From UBA822 sp965249775 (lineage in GTDB: Bacteria; Gemmatimonadota; Gemmatimonadetes; Longimicrobiales; Gaopeijiaceae), in assembly GCA_965249775.1 (NCBI GenBank), contig OZ252253.1, forward strand, positions 4,030,001 through 4,094,000: a stretch of 64,000 nt of DNA. The letters are read 5' to 3'. Made by a program: the position numbers and the translations under genes. Shown here piece after piece: positions 25,237 through 35,471 of the stretch (the stretch's first letter is position 1; every line of letters starts with the position of its first letter). The notes beneath the pieces are model-generated. The model made no database searches. It was given only the letters and a program-made list of their open reading frames with translations, and was not told the DNA's origin.

Positions 25237-27476
25237 TTCCGCTCCAGGATCCGGACCCCGCGTTCGAGCGCTTCCGAGACCCGTATCAGCATGTCGGCCA
25301 CGAGCGTGATGTGCTCGCTGGCTTCCTCCCAATTCCGCTGCTCGATGGCCTCTCGAATGCCCGGGAGCGTCTTGACCCCGTATCCCGTATAGAATCCGGG
25401 CGCATATACCTGGTGTCTGAACCAAGGCCTCCGGGGCAGCCCCTCGTTGTTGGTCATGAGGCGCTCGGTGCTGATGAGCACTTGGTTCAGATCAGCCTGC
25501 TGTGCCGGCGTGAGTCCGGACTCCAGCACCCGTCGGATCTCCTCGTCGAGGGTATTGGCACTCTGTTCGATCCCACGCATCGCGTTTTGAATCGGCGCGA
25601 AGCTCAGGTATGGAACTTCATCCTTGGCGGTGGGAGGGACGTACGTCTGCGTCGGATCAGCCGCCAGGGCGTAGGCGTTCATCTCCACCAACTTGTTCTC
25701 TCGCTCGGTGGACGTCCTCATTTGGTCCAAGAGCTCCTCGACCTGATCGGCGTACAGGTTGACGTTGTCCACGAAGTTGGCGAAGCGCATAGGCAGCACG
25801 TCGGCGTTCGCCAGGCGGAGCGTCATTCGCCCTGTGGTCTTCACCAGGGTGACTCCGTAGTGGAAGCCAGGGTCTCCGAAACGCGTGTAATGATCGAAAG
25901 AGTCGTATTGGGAGTGGTACGAACCCCCACCGTTCTCGCCTCCGTAACCAACGTTGAGAGACGCGACGCCCAGGTGCTGAAGGAACGGCGTGTAGTCCGA
26001 CCCCGATCCGAGTGGGCTGATGCGTAAGTCCGGCCGGCTGGTGGCCTCGGCATTCCCGGAGACGGCGCGGCGTGCCTGGGTCCGCTGCCACATCGACACG
26101 CCTGTCTGCGGATCCTCCACGTCGCGGGCCACCTCGTTCGCCAAGCGCTCGAGCGTGTGTGAACCACCCATGTTCAGAAAGCCCCGCCCACTTCCGTCGG
26201 TGTTGATGTAGGCGACAGCCTTTTCGCGGAGTTCGTCGGCGTGGTGCTCGGCCCACTCGGTCGACCCGATCAGTCCGGGCTCCTCGGCGTCCCAGGAGGC
26301 GAAGACGAGCGTCCGCTTCGGCCGCCATCCGCTCCGGGCCAGCACGCCGATGGCGCGGGCTTCTTCCATCAGAGCGACGTGGCCGCTCGCCGGGTCCGCG
26401 GCACCCATCGCCCAGCCGTCCCGGTGGTTCCCGCGGATGATCCATTCGTCCGGGTACTCCGACCCCTCCATCCGGGCGATCACGTTGTAGGCGGGTTCCA
26501 GGTTCCAGTCGAACTCCACATGGACCCGAACGGTGGCGGGGCCCGGGCCCAGGTGGTAGGTGAGGGGAAGGGCACCACGCCAGGCCTGTGGAGCGACCGG
26601 TCCGGTCAGGGCCCTCAGCAGCGGTAGGGCATCGGAGTACGACAGGGGTATCACCGGGATCTTCATGATCGCCGGGGACTCCTCCACGGTCATGCGTTCC
26701 GCATCGGCCGTCGCCGCGACAAACGGCGTGAGCGGGTCACCCGGGTAGACCGGCATGTCCATGACCGAGCCCCGCTGGACCCCTTGAGCCATCTTGTAGG
26801 GACCGTCCGGATACACGTCTCCTTGGAAGTATCCGTCGTCCCTGGGATCGGAGTAGAGGATGGTAGCAAGGGCGCCGTGCTCATGGGCGACCTTCGGTTT
26901 GATCCCCCGCCAGGAGCCCCCATACCGGGCGATGACGATCTTGCCCCGGACGTCGATCCCGCGCCGATCGAGTTCCTCGTAATCGTCCGGGGTTCCTTGG
27001 TTCACGTATACCAACTCTCCGGTCACGTCTCCGTCGGCGGAATAGGCGTTGTAGGTGGGCAGGCGTCCGTCCACGTCGGATGTGGCGTCCGCGTCCAGGA
27101 CCGGCTCGGCCAGGAGCGCCCGGTAACGTTCGGGTGCCACCATCTCCACTTCCCGGATGCGGGGCTTGGGGAATAGCACCTGGTACTCGACGATCTCCGT
27201 GTCGTATCCCCACTCCCGAAAGAGGTCGGCCACCCACTCCGCGTTCTCCTTGTTGTGGGGCGTGCCCACGAAGAACGGCTCTGATGTGATCCGCTCCATC
27301 CACTCCCTCAGGTTATTGCGGTTCATCTGCTCGTCGAAGAGCACCTCGAGCTGTCGCTGTGCTTCGGCGGACTCGGACGTAAAGCCGAGCATGGGTGCTT
27401 CCTGCGCTCGAGTGGTCGGGGCGGTCGATAGCACTAGGCCCAAGACTGCGACCAGGGTTCTTGTTTCGAACGGCAT
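25233..27476 (-). CDS. Exported M28-family metallopeptidase (glutamate carboxypeptidase II-like)
   Basis: 747 residues from ATG 27476, chosen for the GGAGAG ribosome site and signal peptide (ending TTRAQ); the frame is open further upstream but overlaps the divergent aminotransferase. Order: N-terminal helix region, PA domain (about 110-300), catalytic M28 domain with the zinc/catalytic set GNHRDGW, DPASG, ASWDAEEPGLIGS, INTDGS and YHSQYDSF, then a transferrin-receptor-like dimerisation domain. Family enzymes cleave C-terminal glutamate/acidic residues from peptides in the periplasm. Its stop overlaps the end of the TetR gene by four bases (convergent). Confidence 0.9.
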   Translation of the reverse strand: MPFETRTLVAVLGLVLSTAPTTRAQEAPMLGFTSESAEAQRQLEVLFDEQMNRNNLREWMERITSEPFFVGTPHNKENAEWVADLFREWGYDTEIVEYQVLFPKPRIREVEMVAPERYRALLAEPVLDADATSDVDGRLPTYNAYSADGDVTGELVYVNQGTPDDYEELDRRGIDVRGKIVIARYGGSWRGIKPKVAHEHGALATILYSDPRDDGYFQGDVYPDGPYKMAQGVQRGSVMDMPVYPGDPLTPFVAATADAERMTVEESPAIMKIPVIPLSYSDALPLLRALTGPVAPQAWRGALPLTYHLGPGPATVRVHVEFDWNLEPAYNVIARMEGSEYPDEWIIRGNHRDGWAMGAADPASGHVALMEEARAIGVLARSGWRPKRTLVFASWDAEEPGLIGSTEWAEHHADELREKAVAYINTDGSGRGFLNMGGSHTLERLANEVARDVEDPQTGVSMWQRTQARRAVSGNAEATSRPDLRISPLGSGSDYTPFLQHLGVASLNVGYGGENGGGSYHSQYDSFDHYTRFGDPGFHYGVTLVKTTGRMTLRLANADVLPMRFANFVDNVNLYADQVEELLDQMRTSTERENKLVEMNAYALAADPTQTYVPPTAKDEVPYLSFAPIQNAMRGIEQSANTLDEEIRRVLESGLTPAQQADLNQVLISTERLMTNNEGLPRRPWFRHQVYAPGFYTGYGVKTLPGIREAIEQRNWEEASEHITLVADMLIRVSEALERGVRILERN

Positions 27477-27753
27477 AGCAACTCTCCGAGCGATCATGTT
27501 GGAAGGGGCTGATCCTCCACGAAATTTCTGAGCCATCCTGGAGGCGATGAATAGAGTACGACCGGTAGGCGCCTTGGGAAACGGGGCAGGACACCCCCCC
27601 AGTGGCGAGGTTTTCGACTCGAGGGGGTTGGCATGTGATAGGGTCGGAGTGGGGCGGAGCTTGTGACGCGGTGGGCGTCGGGCACATGTTGTGTCCCCCG
27701 TCGGATGGTGGATTCCCTCCGATGCATCCGACCCTCCCACACGTCGAGGCCCC

Positions 27754-29022
27754 GTGACCGTCGAGCTCAGTACCTTCGCGAAATCCCTGACCGCCGAAAC
27801 GGCGTTCACCGTGCTCGCTACTGCCAAGCAGCTGCAAGCCGGCGGGAAGGACGTGGTCGAGCTGGAGATCGGCGACAGTCCGTTCGAATCGGCTGCCCCG
27901 GCCAAGACCGCCGGCATCGAAGCCATCGAGCAGAATCAAACCCGCTACTGCCCGTCACCGGGCCTGCCGGAGTTCCGTGATGCGGCGGCTCGACTCGTCC
28001 GTGACGAGTTCGGCGTCCCTGCCGAGCGCGAAAACGTGGTGGTGGCTCCGGGCGCCAAGGTCTTCGAGCAGTTCTTCTGCGAAGCGTTCTTGAGCCCGGG
28101 GGACGGGGTGCTGGTCTTCAGCCCATATTTCCCGACATACGTACCGAACATCGAGCGACGCGGTGGTAGGCCGGTGTTCGCGGCCCTCAGGCAGGCGCAC
28201 GATTTTCGGCCGGACATCGCCGATATCGAGCGCTTCCTGGCCGAGGATCCCTCACCAAGAGCCATCTTCCTCAACTCGCCGCACAACCCGACCGGCGGTG
28301 TGGCGACCGAGGAAGACCTCCGTGGCATCGCGGACCTGATTCGAGGCGAGCAGATCGCCGTGTTCAGTGACGAGCCCTACTGCCACATGGTGTGGAAGGG
28401 CAGTCACCATTCCCTCATGGCTCAGCCCGGCATGCTGGACCATGGGATCGCCGCTTATACGTTCAGCAAGTCCTACAGCATGGGCGGATGGCGACTCGGC
28501 TTTGCAGTATCATCGCCGACCACCACCGATTCAGTCGCCACGATGATCAACACGACGCTCTCATGCACTCCACCATTCGTACAGATCGCTGGGAAAGCGG
28601 CGCTCGAAATGGACCGCTCCGAGCGTGATGGGGTGATGGAGAAGTTCCGGCGGAAGGTGACTTTGCTGACCGATGGCCTCAACCGCCTCGAGGGGTTCCG
28701 TACCCTCGAGCCCCGGGCCACATTCTATGTCTTCTCCGACGTGTCCACCGTCTGCAACCGCCTCGGAATCTCCAGCCACGGTCTGGCTACCTATCTGTTG
28801 GAAGGCGCCGACGACCAGTTCGGCGTCGCGTGTCTCGGCGGAGAGTGCTTCGGGGAAGCGGGGGAGGGCTTCTTGCGCTTCGGTTGCGCCGCATCTGACG
28901 AGCGGCTGCAACAAGCCGTGGACTTCATTCCGGAGGCGCTGAGCCGGGAAGACAGAGTACAGGCGTTTCTCGAGGCCAATCCCGAGTGGCGTCTGAGCGC
29001 CCCGTATCCGCAGGACGGCTAG
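27754..29022 (+). CDS. Class I/II PLP-dependent aminotransferase
   Basis: 422 residues from GTG 27754 (GAGG 5 bases upstream); the frame is open to 27691 but the extra residues are not protein-like. Fold type I blocks: TRYCPSPGLPEFRDAAA, LNSPHNPTGGVA, VFSDEPYCHMVW and TFSKSYSMGGWRLGF, with the PLP-binding lysine in SKSYS. Close to the aspartate/aromatic aminotransferase group; the amino donor is uncertain. Divergent from the M28 peptidase, so the two might share control of peptide/amino-acid use, which is an inference. Confidence 0.9.
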   Translation: MTVELSTFAKSLTAETAFTVLATAKQLQAGGKDVVELEIGDSPFESAAPAKTAGIEAIEQNQTRYCPSPGLPEFRDAAARLVRDEFGVPAERENVVVAPGAKVFEQFFCEAFLSPGDGVLVFSPYFPTYVPNIERRGGRPVFAALRQAHDFRPDIADIERFLAEDPSPRAIFLNSPHNPTGGVATEEDLRGIADLIRGEQIAVFSDEPYCHMVWKGSHHSLMAQPGMLDHGIAAYTFSKSYSMGGWRLGFAVSSPTTTDSVATMINTTLSCTPPFVQIAGKAALEMDRSERDGVMEKFRRKVTLLTDGLNRLEGFRTLEPRATFYVFSDVSTVCNRLGISSHGLATYLLEGADDQFGVACLGGECFGEAGEGFLRFGCAASDERLQQAVDFIPEALSREDRVQAFLEANPEWRLSAPYPQDG

Positions 29023-29064
29023 GGGCCTTCCGGGCCTTGTCCGGGCTCGCGGACCGAACCCCCG

Positions 29065-31248
29065 TTAGGGTTCGTACCGATTCACCGGTGACGGCCCATA
29101 GGAGAGCCAGGTCTGATTCACGGCCTGGTGTACGCCTGGTCGGGACCAATCACAGACGCCTTCGTCGAAAATCGCTTCGAGCCGCTCTTTTTCGGCAGCC
29201 GTGAACTCGACCGCATAATCTCCATCGTCGATCGGCTTCAACCGGCACTTGAATACGTCATTGCTCAGCGGTCCACCCGCAACCAGCCGCAGGCCCGCGT
29301 GGGGCGGGTAGAGCTCGTTGCAGGCTCCTCGTGTGTTGTCGAAGATCCTGTCTCTATCGAACACAGCCTTCTCGACGATCCGCTCGCCTGATTCGGTCCA
29401 GCAGTCGTCCTGAAGCTCGGAAGGCTTGGCCCGAACGATCTTCTCCAGGGGTCTCAGATCGGAGCCGTCCGCCCGTATGTTCGCCAGCCATTGGTCCATC
29501 AGCGCGAGGTTTTCGTCCCCCAGGGAGACGTTCCCGACGTGCCGTCGGATGATGTAGTTGTCGGCGTGGCCGTTGTCTCGCTCGAGGCGAGCCCGCGTCG
29601 TGAACGAGTAGATGCTGGCGTGGAAATTCCCCTGGTGGTCCAGGTAGCTCCGGTCATCGATGATCGGGACCTCCGACAAGCCCGCGCCGCCGCTGGTCAC
29701 ACGCCCAGTCTCGTAGGCGGCCCGAATGGCGTCGTCGTTGCCGACGGTGCGCGCCTTACGCGGCTGAAAGTCGATGTCCCAGCCGCCCATCGCTTCGTTC
29801 AGCTCGAGAAAAAGCGCTTTGTCGATGAGCCCCTCGTTTAGCGTGGCGAGTCCATATTGAACGCCGACATTGTCGTGAGGACTCCTGGCGAAGGGACGCT
29901 CGGCGTTGATGCCGGCGAAGACCATCTCGCCGAAGATGTTTCTCATTCCGTCGTAGATGGAGCATCGCACGCCGTCCGGGTTCTTGGCGGCGTCGTACCG
30001 CTCCGCCATCGGGATCTGAGCGGAGCAATCGTAAGGCGAGATTCGATCCGGTCGGGTACCGAGGGACCGGTCGCACACAGACCACATGGACCAGGCTCCG
30101 ATCGCGGCCTTTACGTCCTCGCTGATTCCGCGCTCTTCGTCATTGAGAAAGCTTCTCAAGGGGAGGCTACACTCCTGCGTATCGACGAAGTACGTCACTG
30201 CGTCCGAAAACGTGAGGCCGGGGATGATGCCGTCGAGGAGCCCTGGGTACGCGCCCGCGATGAGGAGTTGCTGCATGGCGCCCCCCGAACCCCCATTGCC
30301 GATCGTGTACCGAGGCTCACCGTACGCCTCGATAAAGCGCTCCTTCACCATCATCGTGGTCTCGGCCGAGATCACGTCGTTGCAGCCTCCCTGCGCGTTG
30401 ACGTTCAGCGTCGACGACGCGACGGCGTATCCCTTGCTCAGCATGTTGTCGCGGAGGACGCCACCCGTGCTGGCACCCTGGAAAAAGCCCGCCTCGCAAC
30501 CGCCGCCGTACGTGTAGACCAAGCGCCCGTTCCAGGCCGTGGGCGGAGACAGTGGGGATGCCGCCGATCCGGCGGGGTCGTGTAGGATGGCGGTCTGGTA
30601 GATGGCCCGATTGATGGTTCCCGTCTCGATCCGGACGATGTAGGGTGCTTCGACGCCTTCGATCGTCGAAGCCGTGGCGAGATCCGCGGGCCGCTCACGG
30701 GAGTCGGTGAGGGGCAGGAATCCGGCTTCCGCCGTGGTCGATCGGTACACGTAGTCAACCCGTGTAGGCAGCGAGCATGACGCGTCGAGGGACGTGTCGT
30801 CCAAGAACTCCCCATTGCCGACCGCGAACCTGGGCTTCTCTCCTCCCCGTCCCGGAGCCAACTCGTTCAGGCAGAAATAGGGCTCCTGGTGGGGGCCGGA
30901 GATGATGGGGCCGGTGATCGGGTAGTTGACTACGGCGATTTGACCGCTGCTGCCCCCCGCTTCCACTTCGATACTGTTCTCACCGATCCTCAGGCCCGAA
31001 ACCAGGCCTCGATACGAGGGGCTTCCATCGGCCGCACTCGTGGCGGCGAACTCGACCACCCGGTTCTCGCCGTTGACCACAAGCTGGAGCTCGTCGCCTG
31101 AGGCAGCATCAGTGACGACCTCGATAAGAACATCCCCACCGCTGACGAGATGAGCCTTCGTGGACACCACCCGAACGGCGATCTCCGATCCGGTCGGCGA
31201 ACATGAAACCAAAGTCAGTAGAAGAAAGAAGACCGAGGTTTGGCGCAT
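29065..31248 (-). CDS. DUF6351-family lipoprotein (esterase-like alpha/beta hydrolase)
   Basis: 727 residues from ATG 31248, chosen because AAGGGA precedes it and a lipobox (TLVSC) follows; the frame stays open upstream without protein features. After a beta-rich N-terminal domain (about 25-110) comes the hydrolase part: YGGGCEAGFFQG, then GNGGSGGAMQQLLIAGAYPGLLDG, whose G-x-S-G-G is the probable nucleophile elbow. Remote relatives are tannase/feruloyl-esterase-like. Biochemical role unknown. Divergent from lemA. Confidence 0.8.
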   Translation of the reverse strand: MRQTSVFFLLLTLVSCSPTGSEIAVRVVSTKAHLVSGGDVLIEVVTDAASGDELQLVVNGENRVVEFAATSAADGSPSYRGLVSGLRIGENSIEVEAGGSSGQIAVVNYPITGPIISGPHQEPYFCLNELAPGRGGEKPRFAVGNGEFLDDTSLDASCSLPTRVDYVYRSTTAEAGFLPLTDSRERPADLATASTIEGVEAPYIVRIETGTINRAIYQTAILHDPAGSAASPLSPPTAWNGRLVYTYGGGCEAGFFQGASTGGVLRDNMLSKGYAVASSTLNVNAQGGCNDVISAETTMMVKERFIEAYGEPRYTIGNGGSGGAMQQLLIAGAYPGLLDGIIPGLTFSDAVTYFVDTQECSLPLRSFLNDEERGISEDVKAAIGAWSMWSVCDRSLGTRPDRISPYDCSAQIPMAERYDAAKNPDGVRCSIYDGMRNIFGEMVFAGINAERPFARSPHDNVGVQYGLATLNEGLIDKALFLELNEAMGGWDIDFQPRKARTVGNDDAIRAAYETGRVTSGGAGLSEVPIIDDRSYLDHQGNFHASIYSFTTRARLERDNGHADNYIIRRHVGNVSLGDENLALMDQWLANIRADGSDLRPLEKIVRAKPSELQDDCWTESGERIVEKAVFDRDRIFDNTRGACNELYPPHAGLRLVAGGPLSNDVFKCRLKPIDDGDYAVEFTAAEKERLEAIFDEGVCDWSRPGVHQAVNQTWLSYGPSPVNRYEP

Positions 31249-31491
31249 GGGTCTGATTCCCTTGAGATGTGCTGAACTTGTGCGGAGGTGCTGAAGTCGT
31301 CCTTGCGGGAGCACCATGCTGAAAGATCGAGCCTGTGGCAAGCTAGAAAAAGCTACCGCTAACACTCGGGTCACCAGATATCTTTCAGTAGGACATTCAA
31401 TCGCGTCGCGGCGGCGGTGCAGGGCTGTGATGGCCACGATCCACGCCACGCTTGTTGTCTCGGTTCTAGAAACCTGCAGGAAGATGAAGCC

Positions 31492-32064
31492 ATGGGGATC
31501 ACCGAATACGTGCTGCTCGGGTTGGTGGCCGTCGCGGGCGTTTACGTCGTGACGATCTACAACAACCTGGTGCGCCTGAAGCATACAGTGACGAAGAACT
31601 GGTCGAACATCGATGTGCTGCTCAAACAACGGCACGACGAGCTCCCGAACCTCGTCGAGACGTGCAAGGGGTACATGAAGCACGAGAGGGAGACGCTCGA
31701 GGCCGTCATGAAGGCGAGGTCGGCGGTGGCGAGCGCGCGGCAGGCAGGTGACATAGCCGCGCTGGGGCCCGCCGAGGGCGCACTCCGTATGGGCTTGGGC
31801 TCGCTGTTCGCGGTGGCCGAGGCGTACCCGGACCTGAAGGCGAACGAGTCCTTCAGACATGTCCAGACCAGAATCTCACAGCTCGAGAACGCCATCGCGG
31901 ACCGGCGCGAGCTATACAACGCGACAGTGAACAACCTGAATGTGAGGATCGAGCAGTTTCCCGATGTCTTCGTCGCGCGCAATCTGGGCTTTCAGGCCGC
32001 GGACCTTCTCGAGTTCGAAGAGCCGGAGTTGAAGAACGTCGACATGCAGAAGCTGTTCAGCTGA
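31492..32064 (+). CDS. lemA: LemA-family membrane protein
   Basis: 190 residues from ATG 31492 (AGGAAG upstream). An N-terminal helix (YVLLGLVAVAGVYVVTIYNNLV) precedes the LemA helical domain with the hallmark LKQRHDELPNLVETCKGYMKHERETLEAV and LNVRIEQFPDVFVARNLGFQ. LemA proteins sit in the inner membrane with an outer-facing domain; their role is poorly known. The GIDE-domain gene starts inside the stop codon (TGATG), a conserved pairing. Confidence 0.92.
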   Translation: MGITEYVLLGLVAVAGVYVVTIYNNLVRLKHTVTKNWSNIDVLLKQRHDELPNLVETCKGYMKHERETLEAVMKARSAVASARQAGDIAALGPAEGALRMGLGSLFAVAEAYPDLKANESFRHVQTRISQLENAIADRRELYNATVNNLNVRIEQFPDVFVARNLGFQAADLLEFEEPELKNVDMQKLFS

Positions 32065-33014
32065 TGCTCAGCCTCACCGAGTTCACCGCCACCATCCAAG
32101 CGCTGAGCCAGGAGCAGTTCGGAGTCGTGCTCCTCGTCCTCGCCGTCTTCACGGGAGTCGGGTTCTTCCTGTGGAAGAAGTCCTTCCAGCACGCCCGTGT
32201 GATGGAAGACATGCCCACGTCCAAGATCCGCTCTGCCGCCCAGGGCTTCGTCGAGCTCTCGGGAATGCAACACCCGCTCGGAGGCACTCCTCTGTCCGCC
32301 CCGTTGACCGGAAGTGCCTGCACTTGGTGGGACTACAAGATCGAGAAGAGGGAAAGCACGAGCACGCGGAGCTCCAAAGGACAAGACTCGACCAGCTGGA
32401 CCACCGTGGAGAAGGATACGAGCGTCGGCTTTTTCCACCTGAGGGACGAGACCGGGGAGATCCTCGTGAATCCCATGGGAGCCGACGTTACCCCCACGTT
32501 GCAGAGGGTCTGGTACGGGGACGCGCGGCGACCCAACGGCGACAGCTTGTCCCGATTTGGAGCGAGCCTAAAAGGGCGGTACCGGTATACCGAGCGGATT
32601 ATGCGCCCCGGCGAGCTAATCTACGCACTCGGCCACTTCGAGACGTGGAGCAACGTCCCGGGAACGAAGGAGCGCTCGAAAAAGCGGTCCGAAATCCTCG
32701 CCGGATGGAAGAAGGATGCCGACGAGCTCGTGCGCCGTTTCGACGTAGACGGGGACGGGCGCGTGGACGAAGACGAGTGGGAGAGCGCCCGCGAGGCCGC
32801 GGTGGCTCTCGTTGAGGAGCAGGCGGCCGAAGCCGTGATGAAGCCCGACGTCGACATTCTGATGAAGCCGGAAGAAGACCACCCATTCATCCTTTCCACG
32901 AAGAGCCAGGATGAGCTCACCAAGGTGTATCGTTGGAAAGCGGTAGGTGGGCTCGTGTTGTTCCTCGCGGGGCTCGCGGCGGTCGGACTCATCCTGACCT
33001 CCCGCTTGGGGTAA
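32064..33014 (+). CDS. GIDE-domain membrane protein with embedded EF-hand
   Basis: 316 residues with an N-terminal helix (VVLLVLAVFTGVGFFLW) and a C-terminal helix (GGLVLFLAGLAAVGLILT). The middle matches the GIDE/MULAN-type domain (LSAPLTGSACTWWDYKIEKRE, VGFFHLRDETGEILVNP, ERIMRPGELIYALGHFE). A canonical calcium-binding EF-hand loop lies at residues 227-238 (DVDGDGRVDEDE, with the final Glu at position 12). The gene overlaps lemA by one base; such LemA-GIDE pairs are common, the EF-hand less so. Confidence 0.87.
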   Translation: MLSLTEFTATIQALSQEQFGVVLLVLAVFTGVGFFLWKKSFQHARVMEDMPTSKIRSAAQGFVELSGMQHPLGGTPLSAPLTGSACTWWDYKIEKRESTSTRSSKGQDSTSWTTVEKDTSVGFFHLRDETGEILVNPMGADVTPTLQRVWYGDARRPNGDSLSRFGASLKGRYRYTERIMRPGELIYALGHFETWSNVPGTKERSKKRSEILAGWKKDADELVRRFDVDGDGRVDEDEWESAREAAVALVEEQAAEAVMKPDVDILMKPEEDHPFILSTKSQDELTKVYRWKAVGGLVLFLAGLAAVGLILTSRLG

Positions 33015-33032
33015 AAGGCCTCGATACCCCTT

Positions 33033-35471
33033 CTACGTGCGCATCGTCACCATCGGGTCGGTACGGGTCGCGGCCCGGGCCGGCAACAAGCAGGCAATGA
33101 GCCCTGCCAGGCCCAGCGTCACTACAATGCTCCCGTATACGGTCGGGTCACCAACTTCGACGCCGTAAAGAATGAACTGCATCGGTCCGGCCATGCCGGC
33201 CCCCAGGAGCAGTCCCACCGTGATGCCAAAGACCAGTTGCTTGCCGCCCTTTCCGAGCACGAGCCGCAGGATGGTGCCCCGGTCTGCGCCGAGCGCCATC
33301 CGGATTCCCATTTCCTGCCGGCGCTGTGCGACCGAAAACGCCATCACCCCATAGAGGCCGACCGCAGCGAGAAGCAACGCGGCTGCACCGAAGATGGCGA
33401 ACAAGCCACCGAACAGGCCGAACGCCCAGGTCGCTTCAGAGATGGCCCGGTCGAGCCCGTACAATTCGTACACGGGCAGGTTCGGGTCGAGCTCGGCCAC
33501 GAGCGCGCGAACGCTCGAGGCCATGGCCTCGGGTGGTCCCTGCGTGCGTATGGCGAAGGACATGAACGAGGCGCCGAGCGCCCCCCGTGGCAAAAAGAGT
33601 CGCTCGGGAATCACGAGGTCGTCCCCGATGCCGCCCACACCGCCGCCCACGTACATGTCGGGCACGACGCCCACAACGGTGCGCCACGGCCTTTCGGAGT
33701 CTGAAATTCCGAGGCGGACGCGCCGGCCCAGCGCCTGACCGTCGGGGAAATGACGGTCCACGAAGCTCTGGCCGACGATGGCGACCTTCTCACCCTCCTC
33801 GGTCAGATCGAGTGGCTCGAAATCGCGACCCTGAAGAAACTCGACTCCGAACGTGGCGAAGTAGCCCTCGGTGATAGCCATCGTATTGGCGATGGGGTAG
33901 TCGGCGTCTGTGGGGTAGATCGCACCCTCGATGGCCATGAAATACCGGCCGGTCCCCAATCCCGGCAGGTTGGTGCCGAGCGCAGCCGAAATCACTCCGG
34001 GCTCCTCGGCCAGCCGCTGTTTCAGGCGCTCGAAGAACTGGCCACGGCTCTCCGGCGTCGGGTACTCAGTCTCGAACAACCCGACGCGCCCGGTGAGCAC
34101 CTGCTCTGTGTCGAAGCCCAGATCGACATTCTGGAGGTTCACGATGCTTCGGACCATGAAGCCCGCGGCAACGAGCAAGCTGGCCGACACGGCGATCTCG
34201 GTCACGACCAGTAAAGAACTGAACCGCCCCAATCTCAAGCTCGACGAGCCTCGGGCCTCGTCACTTAACGCGTCCCCGATCTTGACGCCCGTGGCGCGTA
34301 GGGCCGGAAGCATACCCGCCGCAACGGCTGCCACCGCGGTCACAGCTACGGCGAACAGCAGCATCGGAACGTCGATCCGTGGGTCGATCCAATAGGGCTT
34401 TTGGATGCCCGCGATAACGTTGTTGTATACGTTCAGGCCCCAGATCGCGAGCAGCACGCCCAGCAGCCCGCCCGCAGACGCGAGCACCAGCGATTCGACC
34501 ATCATCTGACGCACGACCCTTGTGCGGCTCGCGCCGAGCGCGGTGCGCACCGCCACCTCCTTCGAGCGCAATGTAGCCCGGGCGAGCAACAGGTTCGCCA
34601 CGTTTACACACGCGATCAGGAGCACGCCGAAGGTGGCCGCCAGCATCACCCAAAGAACGGCGCGAATCTCGGGAGGCATGAACCGCTCCTCGAACGGTTG
34701 GATCGCGAGCTCCACATTCTCGTTGGTCTCGGGATAGGCACCCGCCTGGCGCTCTGAGATGGTGGCGAACTCGACCCGCGCGGCATCGATGGTGGCCCCT
34801 TCGATGAGCCGGCCGAACACACCCACCGTCCGGCCATCGCCCCACTGGAATGAGGCGACGTCGATGTGATGGGGCACCCAGATCTCCTCCTCGAAGGGGA
34901 ACGCAAACCCTTCGGGCATGACGCCCACGACTTCGGTTGTCTCGCCGTTCAGGCGAATGAACCTGCCCAGGATCGCGGGATCCCCCGCAAATCGGTTTTG
35001 CCAGACGTGGTATCCAAGCACGGCCACGGGGCTGGCGTCCGATGCGTCCTCACCCTCGCGGAACGTGCGGCCGAGGTGGGCTTCGACCCCCAGGTGCGAG
35101 AGGGCGTTCGCGCTCATGAAGGCTCCAGCGAAGCGCTCAGGCGGTGCCTCGTCACCGGCCAGGTTGATCGTGCCCTGGTAGAACGCCCCCAGATCCTCGA
35201 ACAGGGTCTGCTGCTCGAGCACATCCTCGTACTCGTGCACCGACATGGCCATGCCGGTAATGCCCAGGTCGGGTCGGTTCTGATCGATGGCCATCAGTCG
35301 ATCCTCTCCCGGTACCGGGAGACCCCTCACGATGGTGCCGTATACGGAGCTGAACGTGTGTGTCGTCAGCCCCACGCCCAGCGCGATCGTGAAGATCGCC
35401 ACCAGAGAGAGCGTTGGTGTCTTGATCAGCATGCGGAACGCAAAACGTAGGTCGGCAAGCATCGCACTCAT
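33033..35471 (-). CDS. ADOP-type ABC transporter permease (MacB-like, FtsX domains)
   Basis: 812 residues from the ATG at 35471 (GGAGACG upstream). The start MLADLRFAFRMLIKTPTLSLVAIFTIALGVG is the standard opening of acidobacterial duplicated orphan permeases. It has MacB-like periplasmic domains, FtsX membrane blocks (LLIACVNVANLLLARATLRSKEVAVRTALGASRTRVVRQ in the middle and QRRQEMGIRMALGADRGTILRLVLGKG at the end) and eight membrane helices. ADOP proteins have no dedicated ATPase nearby. The frame continues upstream into a PadR-like remnant to GTG 35627, so a fusion protein starting there is possible. Confidence 0.87.
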   Translation of the reverse strand: MSAMLADLRFAFRMLIKTPTLSLVAIFTIALGVGLTTHTFSSVYGTIVRGLPVPGEDRLMAIDQNRPDLGITGMAMSVHEYEDVLEQQTLFEDLGAFYQGTINLAGDEAPPERFAGAFMSANALSHLGVEAHLGRTFREGEDASDASPVAVLGYHVWQNRFAGDPAILGRFIRLNGETTEVVGVMPEGFAFPFEEEIWVPHHIDVASFQWGDGRTVGVFGRLIEGATIDAARVEFATISERQAGAYPETNENVELAIQPFEERFMPPEIRAVLWVMLAATFGVLLIACVNVANLLLARATLRSKEVAVRTALGASRTRVVRQMMVESLVLASAGGLLGVLLAIWGLNVYNNVIAGIQKPYWIDPRIDVPMLLFAVAVTAVAAVAAGMLPALRATGVKIGDALSDEARGSSSLRLGRFSSLLVVTEIAVSASLLVAAGFMVRSIVNLQNVDLGFDTEQVLTGRVGLFETEYPTPESRGQFFERLKQRLAEEPGVISAALGTNLPGLGTGRYFMAIEGAIYPTDADYPIANTMAITEGYFATFGVEFLQGRDFEPLDLTEEGEKVAIVGQSFVDRHFPDGQALGRRVRLGISDSERPWRTVVGVVPDMYVGGGVGGIGDDLVIPERLFLPRGALGASFMSFAIRTQGPPEAMASSVRALVAELDPNLPVYELYGLDRAISEATWAFGLFGGLFAIFGAAALLLAAVGLYGVMAFSVAQRRQEMGIRMALGADRGTILRLVLGKGGKQLVFGITVGLLLGAGMAGPMQFILYGVEVGDPTVYGSIVVTLGLAGLIACLLPARAATRTDPMVTMRT

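Noticed and set aside
25233..27926. M28 peptidase extended to 27926
   Set aside because: The extra 150 residues cover the divergent aminotransferase start, lack homology-like features, and would hide the signal peptide.
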